This document shows, piece by piece, positions 15,825-28,221 of a DNA stretch of 64,000 bases (its first letter is position 1; every line of letters starts with the position of its first letter). Origin of the DNA: Listeria booriae. GTDB lineage: Bacteria > Bacillota > Bacilli > Lactobacillales > Listeriaceae. Under the pieces are notes generated by a model. It was not told where the DNA came from. It worked only from the letters and a program-made list of their open reading frames with translations, and ran no database searches. Position numbers and translations under genes: made by a program. The DNA is taken from NCBI RefSeq assembly GCF_000766865.1, contig NZ_JNFA01000028.1, positions 151,133 to 215,132 on the forward strand. The letters run 5' to 3'.

Positions 15825-17174
15825 ATGAGATTAGAGTCTAATTTTGTCCAAAAGCAGCAGCAGACGCAATCGATGAAGCTCGCGATGACGCAACAATTAT
15901 CGCAATCCATCGCAATGTTGCAGTTTAATATGGAAGATTTGACGGCTTTTCTAGAAGAGAAGGCGCTTGAGAATCCTCTCATTGAAATTGTTCCAGGCGT
16001 GGACATGGCTCCTGATTACACAACGATACGTAAAAATAATAATGCGACAGGGACGGACGCCACGGATTGGTTGGAGCAAATCGCGGATACAACAATGACG
16101 CTGGCCGATGCTTTGAAAGAGCAAATGCAGTTTTTAGATATGACCAGTCAGCAGAAGCTGATTTTATTGTTCTTAATTGAAAGCCTAGATGACAATGGCT
16201 ATTTGCAGACGGATGTGGATGTCGTTGCTTCGGCGCTCCTTGCCTCAGAAGGCGATGTACTGGAAATGCTAGAAGTTTTGCAGGGCTTTGAACCAGCTGG
16301 TGTTGGTGCTAGAGACGCGAAGGAATGCATTTTATTACAAATTGAACGGAAAGAAGACGCACCACTTCATGCTTACGACGTGATCCGCGACTACTTCGAA
16401 GACTTTGCAAATAAACGTTGGAAAAGAATCGCGGATGGGCTAGGCATGAATGTGCTTGCGATTCAAGATATTGCTGATTTCGTCGTGACGCTAAATCCAA
16501 AACCAGGTGCAGAATTCGAATCAGACCGGGTACAATATGTCGTGCCAGATTTGATTTTGCATCATGTAGGCAACGAATTACAAGTATCGGTTGCCAAGCA
16601 ATTTTTGCCACGAATGCAATTTCAAGAAGCCTATTTTCAAATGATGCAGGCAACGCAAGAAAAAGATGTAGCAGCATTTTTGAAAGACAAAGCCGGCGAA
16701 TTCGACTGGCTCAAAAAAGGCTTGGAACAACGAGAAAGTACGATTGGGCGCGTGGGTGAAGCGATTGTACGCCATCAGAAGGACTTCTTTTTACACGAAG
16801 GCAAGCATTTGCAACCGCTGACGCTAAAAGAAATTGCCGAAGAAATCGACGTCCACGAATCCACAGTAAGCCGCGCGGTAAACGGCAAGTACATGGAAAC
16901 AGCGCACGGCGTCTACGAACTGAAATACTTCTTCTCATCCAGCCTCACCAAGAAAGCAACCGAAGAATCTGACGCGGGCGATGTCTCCAGCCAAAGCATC
17001 AAGAACCTCATCCAGCAATTCGTCAGCAACGAAAACAAATTAAAACCACTTTCCGATCAAAAAATCGTAGAAATGTTAGACGAACAAGATATCCAAGTTT
17101 CTAGGCGTGCAATTGCGAAATATCGCGGGGAATTAAATATTCCATCATCGTCAAAAAGGAAACGTTTCGCTTAA
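15825..17174 (+). CDS. rpoN: RNA polymerase sigma-54 factor
   Basis: This 449-residue protein has the three sigma-54 regions. The Gln/Leu-rich activator-interacting N terminus includes QKQQQTQSMKLAMTQQLSQSI. The core-binding middle follows. The C-terminal DNA-binding region has a helix-turn-helix (EIAEEIDVHESTVSRAVNGKY) and the RpoN box SRRAIAKYRGELNIPSS, which contacts the -24 element. It is called sigL in Bacillus and Listeria. Sigma-54 needs an AAA+ activator; none is encoded here, but a consensus -24/-12 promoter lies at 56282-56297. TATAAT at 15781-15786 is the likely -10 of this gene; the -35 is weak. Confidence 0.97.
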   Translation: MRLESNFVQKQQQTQSMKLAMTQQLSQSIAMLQFNMEDLTAFLEEKALENPLIEIVPGVDMAPDYTTIRKNNNATGTDATDWLEQIADTTMTLADALKEQMQFLDMTSQQKLILLFLIESLDDNGYLQTDVDVVASALLASEGDVLEMLEVLQGFEPAGVGARDAKECILLQIERKEDAPLHAYDVIRDYFEDFANKRWKRIADGLGMNVLAIQDIADFVVTLNPKPGAEFESDRVQYVVPDLILHHVGNELQVSVAKQFLPRMQFQEAYFQMMQATQEKDVAAFLKDKAGEFDWLKKGLEQRESTIGRVGEAIVRHQKDFFLHEGKHLQPLTLKEIAEEIDVHESTVSRAVNGKYMETAHGVYELKYFFSSSLTKKATEESDAGDVSSQSIKNLIQQFVSNENKLKPLSDQKIVEMLDEQDIQVSRRAIAKYRGELNIPSSSKRKRFA

Positions 17175-17207
17175 CCTCTTGACTACAACGCAAGAGGTTA
17201 AGCTTGT
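17171..17207 (+). terminator. Hairpin after rpoN
   Basis: TTAACCTCTTG (17171-17181) pairs fully with CAAGAGGTTAA (17191-17201) and overlaps the rpoN stop codon. The following T run is poor, so termination may be incomplete. Confidence 0.6.
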
Positions 17208-17487
17208 GTTTTGCTTGTTCATGTTTTAACGCATTCATTCCGTGGAACTAGTAGAGTGACCTGTTTGAGAGTGTTAATAAATCATGAATTTTTCTTTAAA
17301 TTACTGCTTAACACTTGAATTTCCAAGCAATCACTGGTAGAATACTTGTTGTAGGGTAATGAAATAACTGCTTGTGTTACGGCAAGTGCTTTACGGAAGA
17401 GACGGGTTAGTTTAGAAACGATAAGATGGCTGAATGGCCACAATAGTTACTAGCAAAGACTTAGATCTCTTGTTTTTTTAGTTTTAT
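17202..17487 (+). promoter_or_regulatory. Upstream region of cggR with a candidate promoter
   Basis: About 290 bases contain no gene. TTGAAT (17315-17320), 17 bp, TAGAAT (17338-17343) is a plausible sigma-A promoter about 145 bp before the CggR operator. A GCTTG/CAAG(T)GC hairpin can form near 17371-17390. A promoter immediately upstream of the operator, as in Bacillus, is not obvious (only TTAGAT at 17461 with a poor -10). Confidence 0.4.
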
Positions 17488-17523
17488 CGGGACATCTTAT
17501 GACTAAGCGGGTCAAGAAGAGTC
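17488..17523 (+). promoter_or_regulatory. CggR operator
   Basis: CGGGAC-N6-TGAC-N4-CGGGTC-N6-AGTC matches the remembered Bacillus CggR operator layout (CGGGAC-N6-TGTC repeated after N4) with exact spacings and three substitutions. It lies 24 bases upstream of the cggR start. Fructose-1,6-bisphosphate releases CggR from such sites. Confidence 0.8.
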
Positions 17524-17546
17524 CAAGAAGGTTAGGAGACTTTGAA

Positions 17547-18593
17547 ATGTCAGATATCATTAACATTCAAAAGAAATTGTTACCCGACATGCTTCTAGTT
17601 ATGCAGAAGCGCTATCAAATTCTACGCTCTATCTATTTTGCGGAGCCAGTTGGCAGACGAACATTAGCCCAAATGCTTGGGATGAGTGAACGAGTGCTAC
17701 GCGGTGAAGTGGAATTTTTGAAAGCACAGGGGTTGATTGGCATTGCTCCTTCTGGAATGACAGTTACGAAGGACGGCCTGGTTGTATTTCGTGAATTGGA
17801 ATCCGTAATGAATCAACTAACAGGAATACATACAATGGAAGACCGGTTACGCGAGAAACTGAAAATCAAAGCGTGTTTCGTCGTTCAAGGTGATAGCGAT
17901 GTGACGCCGTGGGTCCAGGAAGAAATGGGACGCGTGGCATTGGCACAACTCGACATATCATTAACGGAGAACGAAAATATTATTGCAGTAATGGGTGGTT
18001 CAACAATGGCAACGCTGGCCGAAATGATGACTCCCGATTTTGCAGCAGGACGTGAATTACTCTTTGTTCCAGGGCGCGGTGGACTTGGTGAGGACCTGAA
18101 TAATCAGGCGAACACGATTTGCGATCGCATGGCGACAAAGACGAACAGTAAGCACCGCATGTTTTACGTACCAGAGCAGCTTGGCGAAGAAGCGTATCAA
18201 TCACTTCTGAAAGAGCCGGCTATTCAAGAAGGACTGCGACTCGTTCAATCGGCGAATGCCATTTTGCACGGAATTGGTGATGCGATGACAATGGCAGAAC
18301 GCCGTCACACCAACGCCGAAACTATGCAGAAAATCACAGACAGACAAGCTGTAGGTGAAGCATTTGGCTACTATTTCAACGAACAAGGAGAAGTCGTGTA
18401 TAAAGTCCCGACATTTGGTTTACAATTTGAAGACCTACCGAAGATTCCAAACATCATCGCGCTTGCAGGAGGTACTTCAAAAGCCAAAGCAATCAAATCG
18501 TATATGAAAACCGCTCCGGCACATACGATTCTAGTAACAGACGAAGGAGCCGCAACGATGCTTTTAAAAGGGGAAAACACCCTTTTGAAATAA
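17547..18593 (+). CDS. cggR: CggR: repressor of the central glycolytic operon
   Basis: This 348-residue SorC-family protein has an N-terminal winged helix (GRRTLAQMLGMSERVLRGEVEFLK) and a sugar-phosphate-binding domain with GGSTMATL, VPGRGGLGED and LAGGTSKA, the fructose-bisphosphate pocket motifs. The ATG at 17547 is chosen because AGGAG is eight bases upstream and the first residues (MSDIINIQKKLLPD) line up with Bacillus CggR. The upstream in-frame ATG at 17499 lies inside the operator. It is the first gene of the gapA operon, 34 bases before gapA. Confidence 0.95.
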   Translation: MSDIINIQKKLLPDMLLVMQKRYQILRSIYFAEPVGRRTLAQMLGMSERVLRGEVEFLKAQGLIGIAPSGMTVTKDGLVVFRELESVMNQLTGIHTMEDRLREKLKIKACFVVQGDSDVTPWVQEEMGRVALAQLDISLTENENIIAVMGGSTMATLAEMMTPDFAAGRELLFVPGRGGLGEDLNNQANTICDRMATKTNSKHRMFYVPEQLGEEAYQSLLKEPAIQEGLRLVQSANAILHGIGDAMTMAERRHTNAETMQKITDRQAVGEAFGYYFNEQGEVVYKVPTFGLQFEDLPKIPNIIALAGGTSKAKAIKSYMKTAPAHTILVTDEGAATMLLKGENTLLK

Positions 18594-18627
18594 AAAATTT
18601 CATTATTTTCAAGGAGGAAATTGACTT

Positions 18628-19638
18628 ATGACAGTTAAAGTTGGTATTAATGGTTTTGGACGTATCGGACGTCTAGCATTCCGTCGTATTCAAAATGTGG
18701 AAGGTATTGAAGTTGTTGCAATCAATGACTTAACAGACGCTAAAATGTTAGCTCACCTGTTGAAATATGATACTACTCAAGGTCGTTTCGATGGCGATGT
18801 TGAAGTACATGATGGTTATTTCAACGTGAACGGCAAAGAAGTTAAAGTTTTAGCTAACCGTAACCCTGAAGAATTACCATGGGGCGAACTAGGTGTAGAT
18901 ATCGTTCTTGAATGTACTGGTTTCTTCACTGCAAAAGAAAAAGCAGAACTACACATCAAAGCTGGTGCTAAAAAAGTTGTTATCTCAGCTCCTGCATCTG
19001 GCGACATGAAAACAATCGTATACAACGTAAACCACGATACTTTAGACGGAACTGAAACAGTTATTTCTGGTGCTTCTTGTACTACTAACTGTTTAGCTCC
19101 AATGGCTAAAGTTCTAGAAGACAAATTTGGTATTGAACAAGGTCTTATGACTACAATCCACGCTTACACAGGTGACCAAATGACTCTTGATGGTCCTCAC
19201 CCAGGTGGAGACTTCCGTCGTGCGCGCGCTGCTGCAGAAAACATTGTTCCTAACACTACTGGTGCTGCTAAAGCTATCGGTCTTGTATTGCCAACACTTG
19301 TTGGTAAATTAGACGGTGCTGCTCAACGTGTTCCAGTTGCAACTGGTTCATTAACTGAATTAGTAACTGTTCTTAAAAAAGACGTTACTGTTGAAGAAGT
19401 GAACGCTGCAATGGAAGCTGCAAGCGATGCTGATACTTTCGGTTACACAAATGACCCAATCGTTTCTTCTGATATCCAAGGAATCACTTTCGGTTCTTTA
19501 TTCGACGAAACTCAAACAAAAGTTCTTTCTGTTGGTGGCAAACAATTAGTTAAAACTGTTGCTTGGTACGATAACGAAATGAGCTACACTGCACAATTAG
19601 TTCGTACACTTGAATATTTCGCTAAAATTGCTAAATAA
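18628..19638 (+). CDS. gapA: Glyceraldehyde-3-phosphate dehydrogenase, NAD-dependent
   Basis: This 336-residue enzyme has the Rossmann motif [10 protein letters not shown], catalytic Cys151 in [12 protein letters not shown] and His178 in [10 protein letters not shown]. It carries out the phosphorylating oxidation of glyceraldehyde 3-phosphate in glycolysis. Codon use is strongly biased (GGT, GCT, ACT, AAC), as expected for one of the most expressed proteins. The site AGGAGG precedes the ATG. It follows cggR and is separated from pgk by a hairpin with a T run that probably lowers downstream expression. Confidence 0.98.
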   Translation: MTVKVGINGFGRIGRLAFRRIQNVEGIEVVAINDLTDAKMLAHLLKYDTTQGRFDGDVEVHDGYFNVNGKEVKVLANRNPEELPWGELGVDIVLECTGFFTAKEKAELHIKAGAKKVVISAPASGDMKTIVYNVNHDTLDGTETVISGASCTTNCLAPMAKVLEDKFGIEQGLMTTIHAYTGDQMTLDGPHPGGDFRRARAAAENIVPNTTGAAKAIGLVLPTLVGKLDGAAQRVPVATGSLTELVTVLKKDVTVEEVNAAMEAASDADTFGYTNDPIVSSDIQGITFGSLFDETQTKVLSVGGKQLVKTVAWYDNEMSYTAQLVRTLEYFAKIAK

Positions 19639-19667
19639 GATTGCAAAGAACTAAATAATAAACAAAT

Positions 19668-19700
19668 AAGCGGGGACAGGTTTTATGTTTCCGCTTTTTA
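19668..19700 (+). terminator. Intra-operon terminator or attenuator between gapA and pgk
   Basis: AAGCGGGGACA (19668-19678) pairs with TGTTTCCGCTT (19686-19696), including two G-U pairs, and is followed by TTTTATTT. It would make gapA the most abundant part of the operon if leaky. Confidence 0.7.
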
Positions 19701-19726
19701 TTTGAAAGCTATGGAGGAATTTTATT

Positions 19727-21707
<1,981 letters not shown>

Positions 21708-23240
21708 ATGACGAAATCACCTGTAGCTATTATCATTCTTGACGGCTTCGGTTTACGTAACGAAACGGTTGGGAATGCAGTAGCATTAGCTAATAAACCG
21801 AACTTTGATCGCTACTGGGCAGAGTTTCCGCATGGTCAACTGAAAGCAGCTGGTCTTGACGTAGGTCTTCCAGAAGGTCAAATGGGTAACTCAGAAGTTG
21901 GTCATACGAATATCGGCGCTGGACGCATTGTTTACCAAAGTTTGACGCGTATTGATAAAGCCATTGAAGAAGGCGAATTCGCAGAAAACGAAGCACTAAA
22001 CAACGCATTCACGCACACAAAAACAAATAACTCCGATCTTCACTTGTTCGGTTTGCTATCAGACGGTGGCGTGCACAGTCACATCAACCATCTTGTAGCA
22101 TTGCTTGAAACAGCGAAGAACAAAGGTGTCAAAAACGTTTACATCCATGCTTTCCTTGATGGACGCGACGTGGCACCACAATCGGCTGTAGGCTATATTG
22201 AGACGCTACAAAAAGCAATCGCTGACTTGAACTACGGCGAAATTGCAACAGTTTCAGGACGCTTCTACGCAATGGACCGCGACAAACGTTGGGAACGTGT
22301 AGAAAAAGCTTACAACGCAATCGTTAAAGGCGAAGGCGCACAGTTCGAAGACCCGATTAAATTGGTCGAAGCTTCTTACGCAGACGGCAAAAACGACGAG
22401 TTCGTTGTTCCAGCCATCATTGCTAAGGACGGTAAACCAGTGGCAACGGTAAAAGATAACGATGCTGTTATTTTCTTCAACTTCCGTCCTGACCGCGCGA
22501 TTCAACTTTCAAATGCCTTCACGGATACAGAATGGGAACATTTTGACCGTGGCGACAAACATCCGAAAGACGTGAAATTCGTGACGATGACGCTTTACAA
22601 CCCAAGCATTATTGCCGAAGTTGCTTTTGCGCCAATCGAAATGAAGAACGTTATCGGAGAAGTTTTATCAAACGAAGGATTATCTCAATTGCGTATTGCT
22701 GAAACCGAGAAGTACCCGCACGTTACCTTCTTTATGAACGGTGGACGTAACGAAGAATTCCCTGGTGAAAGCCGCATTTTGATCAATTCACCGAAAGTCG
22801 AAACATATGACTTGCAACCTGAAATGAGTGCTTATGAAGTAACAGACGCGCTAGTTGAAGATATCAAAAACGATAAACACGATGCGATTATCTTAAACTT
22901 TGCAAATCCTGATATGGTAGGTCACTCTGGTATGGTCGAACCAACAATCAAAGCGATTGAAGCTGTAGACGAAAACCTTGGACGTGTTGTCGATCTTATT
23001 TTAGAAAAAGGCGGTTCTGCGATTATTTTCGCCGATCACGGTAACTCTGAAACGATGACAACACCAGAAGGCAAACCACACACAGCGCATACAACCGTAC
23101 CAGTTCCAGTCATTGTTACGAAAAAAGGTGTTACATTACGCGAAGGCGGTCGCTTAGCCGATGTAGCTCCAACAATGCTTGATCTTTTAGGCGTGAAACA
23201 ACCAGCCGAAATGACAGGCGAAAGTTTAATTCAAAAATAA
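21708..23240 (+). CDS. gpmI: 2,3-bisphosphoglycerate-independent phosphoglycerate mutase
   Basis: This 510-residue member of the alkaline-phosphatase superfamily has LDGFG near the N terminus, the catalytic serine in [14 protein letters not shown] and the metal-binding DHGNSE toward the C terminus. It converts 3- to 2-phosphoglycerate using manganese. There is no gap after tpiA, and the ribosome site GGAGG lies within the last tpiA codons, so translation is coupled. A hairpin lies in the 110-base gap before eno. Confidence 0.97.
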   Translation: MTKSPVAIIILDGFGLRNETVGNAVALANKPNFDRYWAEFPHGQLKAAGLDVGLPEGQMGNSEVGHTNIGAGRIVYQSLTRIDKAIEEGEFAENEALNNAFTHTKTNNSDLHLFGLLSDGGVHSHINHLVALLETAKNKGVKNVYIHAFLDGRDVAPQSAVGYIETLQKAIADLNYGEIATVSGRFYAMDRDKRWERVEKAYNAIVKGEGAQFEDPIKLVEASYADGKNDEFVVPAIIAKDGKPVATVKDNDAVIFFNFRPDRAIQLSNAFTDTEWEHFDRGDKHPKDVKFVTMTLYNPSIIAEVAFAPIEMKNVIGEVLSNEGLSQLRIAETEKYPHVTFFMNGGRNEEFPGESRILINSPKVETYDLQPEMSAYEVTDALVEDIKNDKHDAIILNFANPDMVGHSGMVEPTIKAIEAVDENLGRVVDLILEKGGSAIIFADHGNSETMTTPEGKPHTAHTTVPVPVIVTKKGVTLREGGRLADVAPTMLDLLGVKQPAEMTGESLIQK

Positions 23241-23282
23241 CATGGTCCTGCTTTGCGTTTTTGCGAAAACAAGGCTAAAATA

Positions 23283-23320
23283 AGAAGGTAAGCAACCGGT
23301 AATTCGGTCACTTCCTTACA
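23283..23320 (+). other. Hairpin between gpmI and eno
   Basis: GTAAG/CTTAC outer and ACCG/CGGT inner pairings surround a GTAATT loop. No strong T run follows. It could be an mRNA processing or stability element within the operon. Confidence 0.4.
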
Positions 23321-23335
23321 AAAATTCATTTTTAG

Positions 23336-24643
<1,308 letters not shown>

Positions 24644-24659
24644 TTGTCGCTTGTAATGA

Positions 24660-24688
24660 CATCCCGGAGTTTTCCGGGGTGTTTTTTT
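24660..24688 (+). terminator. Terminator of the glycolytic operon
   Basis: CATCCCGGA (24660-24668) pairs with TCCGGGGTG (24673-24681), one G-U pair, followed by TTTTTTT. Confidence 0.88.
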
Positions 24689-24754
24689 GCATTCAGGAAG
24701 CCAACATCGTCATTTTCTGCTATAATGACTTTACGAAAAGGTCGGGTGATAGCG

Positions 24755-25462
24755 ATGAAAGCATATGTGAATGGAATAGAACTCTCATATCATATTTACG
24801 GCAGTGGTGAACCGCTTGTTTTGTTGCATGGCAATGGGCAGAGTCATGGTGCGCTGAAACGCCAAATCGACTTTTTTCGAAAAAGGTACCAAGTGATTGC
24901 TGTAGATTCACGTGGTCATGGCAAGTCCGAGCTTGGCTTTCGACCGCTTGATTTTCAAGTGATGGCGCTAGACATTTTATGTTTATTAGATTTTTTGAAA
25001 ATTGATACGTATCGCGTTATCGGGTATAGTGATGGCGGGATTATTGCGCTAGAAATGGCGATATATCAACCGAAGCGGCAGAAACAGATGGTCGTGATTG
25101 GCACGAATTATGACGCGAATCAGATTAAATGGTGGGCTAATATTTTTAGCGTTGTTGGTTATTTCTTTGCTTCGCTGTTGACGCCGCTTAGTTTCTTTTT
25201 TAGGCGGATCAAGGCGCAGATGGGTTTGATGATTTTTTATCCGCATATTAAAGAAGAGGAGCTGGCGAATATTTCGGCTCCAATGTTGGCGATTGTTGGG
25301 GAATATGATGTGATTTCCAGAGCTGACACGAAAAAAATGGTTGATTCGGTACAGCGCGGGGAGATGGCTGTGATTCATAATGGCACGCATTTTTTGATCC
25401 GGCAAAAACCGCGAGAATTGCACGATATTATTGCCTCCTTTTTTGACAAAGATGTGACATAA
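24755..25462 (+). CDS. Alpha/beta-hydrolase fold protein
   Basis: This 235-residue protein has the oxyanion region LLHGNGQSH, the SRGHGKS strand turn, the nucleophile elbow GYSDGG with serine, an acid near GEYDVIS and the final GTHFLI histidine. The triad is therefore complete. The substrate is unknown; esterase or lactonase activity is likely. The start at 24755 follows GGTCGGGTGA; upstream in-frame codons run into the eno terminator. An extended -10 TGCTATAAT at 24718-24726 drives it. It corresponds in position to the hydrolase downstream of eno in L. monocytogenes. Confidence 0.88.
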   Translation: MKAYVNGIELSYHIYGSGEPLVLLHGNGQSHGALKRQIDFFRKRYQVIAVDSRGHGKSELGFRPLDFQVMALDILCLLDFLKIDTYRVIGYSDGGIIALEMAIYQPKRQKQMVVIGTNYDANQIKWWANIFSVVGYFFASLLTPLSFFFRRIKAQMGLMIFYPHIKEEELANISAPMLAIVGEYDVISRADTKKMVDSVQRGEMAVIHNGTHFLIRQKPRELHDIIASFFDKDVT

Positions 25463-25517
25463 ACATAGGGAGAAAGTAGTGAAAATGTGTTTTTCTTTGG
25501 ATTGCGCAAAAATAACA

Positions 25518-25546
25518 TTGACACCCAAACCGTTCCGCGTTATCAT
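25518..25546 (+). promoter_or_regulatory. Strong promoter of the esterase-like gene, long leader
   Basis: TTGACA (25518-25523), 17 bp, TATCAT (25541-25546). The start codon is about 155 bases downstream of the expected transcription start; no riboswitch or hairpin class was recognised in that leader. Confidence 0.65.
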
Positions 25547-25708
25547 ATGTCTATTGTATAAATTATTGACCCCAAAAACAGAGATTGTGAATCGTGCTGA
25601 AGCCTTTTATAGCAAGGGTTTTCAGCGACCGAATCAAAAGCTGGTAATTTGTGCGTTTATGGCGTACAATGAGGGCAAGTTAAGGAAGATGGAGGAGTGC
25701 AATTAATC

Positions 25709-26452
25709 ATGAGTACGGATCGTAGCTTTCTTATAAAAGCAGGCAGTCGTGCTGTTCTATTACTGCATGGATTTGCAGGAACGACAGAGGATGTTAGAGA
25801 ATTAGGAGAGTATCTAGCAGAGAACGGTTATACGGTATATGCGCCAAATTATCGTGGTCATGGCGAAGAACCAGCTATTTTTCTAAAAACCACACCAGAT
25901 ATGTGGTACGAAGATGCAACGGCTGGCTACAAGCATTTACAAGACCAAGGATATCATGAAATTGCAATCGTGGGTGCCGCAATGGGTGGCGTTTTTGCGC
26001 TGAAAATGGCAGAAACATTCGCGCCTAAGGCTATTGCTCCATTATGTGCGAACGTGAACCGCAAAATGCGATACATTCCAGTAGAGAATTATTTATTAAA
26101 GAGTATGAGAAAAGATGGCATTGCAGAGCAAGACGCGCAAGTAATGCTTACTAATTATGCGCCGGAAATCGGCAAGATGGCAGATGCCCGCTCGGAATTC
26201 TACAAAACAGTAGCAAGCGAGATTGAGCGCATTGAAGTGCCAACGATGATTGGCCAAGGTTGTCGAGATGAAGAAATTTCAGCAGATGACGCGAATTATA
26301 TTTTCAAAAATATTCATTCTGATGATAAACAACTTTGTTTCTACGCTGGATCAGGACATGATATTACGAACGATTGTGAGAAAGACATTTTAGGTGAAGA
26401 CTTAGTGTACTTCTTAGATGACTTGATGTGGCTAGAACAAGAAGTAATGTAG
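25709..26452 (+). CDS. Carboxylesterase-like alpha/beta hydrolase lacking the catalytic serine
   Basis: This 247-residue protein is related to the Est30-type carboxylesterases: LLLHGFAGTTEDV (oxyanion loop), NYRGHGE, an acid in CRDEEIS and the histidine in SGHDITND. The nucleophile elbow, GLSLGG in those enzymes, reads GAAMGG here, so alanine replaces the serine (codon GCA). It should not work as an esterase by the normal mechanism. It may bind ligand, act by another chemistry or be decaying. The ATG at 25709 is 11 bases from GGAGGAG; a GTG at 25697 overlaps that site. Confidence 0.85.
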   Translation: MSTDRSFLIKAGSRAVLLLHGFAGTTEDVRELGEYLAENGYTVYAPNYRGHGEEPAIFLKTTPDMWYEDATAGYKHLQDQGYHEIAIVGAAMGGVFALKMAETFAPKAIAPLCANVNRKMRYIPVENYLLKSMRKDGIAEQDAQVMLTNYAPEIGKMADARSEFYKTVASEIERIEVPTMIGQGCRDEEISADDANYIFKNIHSDDKQLCFYAGSGHDITNDCEKDILGEDLVYFLDDLMWLEQEVM

Positions 26453-26462
26453 AAATAATAGG

Positions 26463-26491
26463 GAAACGCCTGACGTGGGTGTTTCTCTTTT
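26463..26491 (+). terminator. Terminator after the esterase-like gene
   Basis: GAAACGCC pairs with GGGTGTTTC (one G-U), followed by TCTTTTTTT. Confidence 0.7.
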
Positions 26492-26537
26492 TTTGTGGAT
26501 TTGTGTTATTATGTAGAGACGGAAAGGAGAATGTCAA

Positions 26538-26984
26538 ATGACTACACGTTTTTTTCTAATGAAAGAGAATCCGAAAGCTTATGAACTACTTGGTGAACTG
26601 GATAAGTTGGGGAGAGAAAGCAATATTCCGCGTAACTTACAGGAATTGATTAAAATTTATGCGTCCAACTTGAACCATTGTGCGTTCTGTATTGATATGC
26701 ACACGAAAGAGGCGCTAGAGATTGGCGAAACATTGCAACGTATTGCTGGTGTGAATGCGTGGCGTGAAGCTCCGTTTTACAGCGACAAAGAACGCGTTGT
26801 GCTGGAGCTTGTAGAGGAAGTGACGTTTATTCATCAACATGGCGTTTCTGACGCGGTGTATGATGAGCTTACAAAGCATTATAACGAGAAAGAAATCGGC
26901 GAACTATACGTGCTAATCGCAACAATTAATGCGTATAATCGCTTAGGAATTATGAGTAGACTACAACCTAAGATAGATAAATAA
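26538..26984 (+). CDS. Carboxymuconolactone decarboxylase / AhpD-like protein
   Basis: This 148-residue helical protein has the CxxC redox motif in NHCAFCIDMHTKEA, characteristic of AhpD-like members of the CMD family. The two cysteines, with a nearby His, can reduce peroxides in those proteins. Length fits a small CMD subunit that trimerises or hexamerises. The ATG follows AAAGGAGA. It is monocistronic and converges with natB across a shared terminator. Confidence 0.88.
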   Translation: MTTRFFLMKENPKAYELLGELDKLGRESNIPRNLQELIKIYASNLNHCAFCIDMHTKEALEIGETLQRIAGVNAWREAPFYSDKERVVLELVEEVTFIHQHGVSDAVYDELTKHYNEKEIGELYVLIATINAYNRLGIMSRLQPKIDK

Positions 26985-26985
26985 T

Positions 26986-27030
26986 AAAAAGGCCCGTCAA
27001 AAATTAAATTTTTTGGCAGGCCTTTTTTTG
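26986..27030. terminator. Bidirectional terminator
   Basis: AAAAAGGCC (26986-26994) pairs with GGCCTTTTT (27019-27027), with further A/T pairing in the loop and T runs on both strands. Confidence 0.8.
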
Positions 27031-28221
27031 CTATTTGGCTAATAGGTAATCGTTGTTGCTGTACATCCGTTTTGCTAGGTATAGGAAAATCAGGGCGAGT
27101 ACAAGGTTGGAAGCGATTGTTGCGAGTAGATGTGTCCAAATGAATTGGTCGTAAATCATTTCGCGTAGTAAAAACGAGATGTTTGCCAGTGGGATGAAGA
27201 ACATGGTTGTTGTGGTTTGGCTCAGGCTAACGAACATGGTCACGAACGCTGGAATTATGGCCAACATCATGATTGGACTTTGGTAGCTATTGGCTTCTTT
27301 CATTGATTTCGCAAAAATGGCTGTGATGGTTTGGAGGCTGACGATGAGTGCTGCAAAGGAAGCCGTTGCAAGGAGTGCTACGAAAAACAGGCCGAATGGG
27401 TTTGTCATGGCGTCAAGCGCCTTACGCAAATGCTCGGTTCCAAAAAAGATAACGAGTAGTGTAGCGGCAAGCGCAACGGTTGCTGTGAAAAGGCTGACGG
27501 TAATTGCGACGGACCATTTGCCAAGCAATAAAGTCGAGCGTTTTACTGGTGTGACAAGCAGAGCATCAATGATTTTCTTATCTTTTTCGCCTGCAAAAAG
27601 TTCGGAAATGACTGGGTATGCGCCGATTGTTACGCCGAGGCAAAGTAGCATTGGCAGGACGATGGTTAACATCATTCGCGAAATGTCGGTTTCTTCTGTG
27701 CTGCTAGATAAAGGCTTGATTTGGACTTGTATCGCGTTTAATGTTTGGATAGGGACGCTAACTTTTTCTAGGCGGTCGGAAACAATGTTTTTATCGATTG
27801 CGCCGAGTTGGGTACTAAGGTCGGTTACGGCGGCACTAGCATTTTTATCAGATGAGTCGCTGTAAATGATAACCGATGTCGCGTCGCCATTTTTTAGTTT
27901 GGTTAGTGCGTTTGGGTCTGCTTCCATGGCGATAAGTGCGTCTCCAGATGAAGCGGTTTGCTTAGGGTTGCTGGCTTTTTGGAATGTTAAATCTTTATCC
28001 TGTTGTTCTAAAACGTGTAGCAGTTCGGGATCTGCGGTTTGGTTAACGGCAACGGTGATGCTTTTGTCTGGATTGTGGCTCATCATGTTTTCGTAAAATA
28101 AAATCAGCCCGACAAAAAGGAGCATTGGTAGGAAAACGACGAGCAGGAAAGTTCGCTTATCACGCATGATTTCGAGCATTTCTTTTTTGTAAACGTGTCC
28201 GAATAGGCTTTTTTTAGACAT
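27031..28221 (-). CDS. natB: ABC-2 type permease, NatB-like
   Basis: This 396-residue protein has an N-terminal cytoplasmic helix (YKKEMLEIMRDKRTF), a first membrane helix, a large extracellular domain of about 140 residues and about five C-terminal helices, including MLTIVLPMLLCLGV. This is the NatB plan. With NatA it would form an exporter for sodium or another small substrate. The ATG at 28221 with GGGGTGAT upstream is preferred over the GTG at 28230. Its 5' end overlaps natA by eight bases. The gene symbol is by analogy with Bacillus. Confidence 0.82.
   Translation of the reverse strand: MSKKSLFGHVYKKEMLEIMRDKRTFLLVVFLPMLLFVGLILFYENMMSHNPDKSITVAVNQTADPELLHVLEQQDKDLTFQKASNPKQTASSGDALIAMEADPNALTKLKNGDATSVIIYSDSSDKNASAAVTDLSTQLGAIDKNIVSDRLEKVSVPIQTLNAIQVQIKPLSSSTEETDISRMMLTIVLPMLLCLGVTIGAYPVISELFAGEKDKKIIDALLVTPVKRSTLLLGKWSVAITVSLFTATVALAATLLVIFFGTEHLRKALDAMTNPFGLFFVALLATASFAALIVSLQTITAIFAKSMKEANSYQSPIMMLAIIPAFVTMFVSLSQTTTTMFFIPLANISFLLREMIYDQFIWTHLLATIASNLVLALIFLYLAKRMYSNNDYLLAK

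Noticed and set aside
25479..25706. 75-codon open frame in the leader of the esterase-like gene
   Set aside because: It covers the TTGACA/TATCAT promoter, has no ribosome site and unremarkable composition.
27290..27865. 191-codon frame opposite natB
   Set aside because: Shadow of a permease with clear membrane pattern; no site or family.
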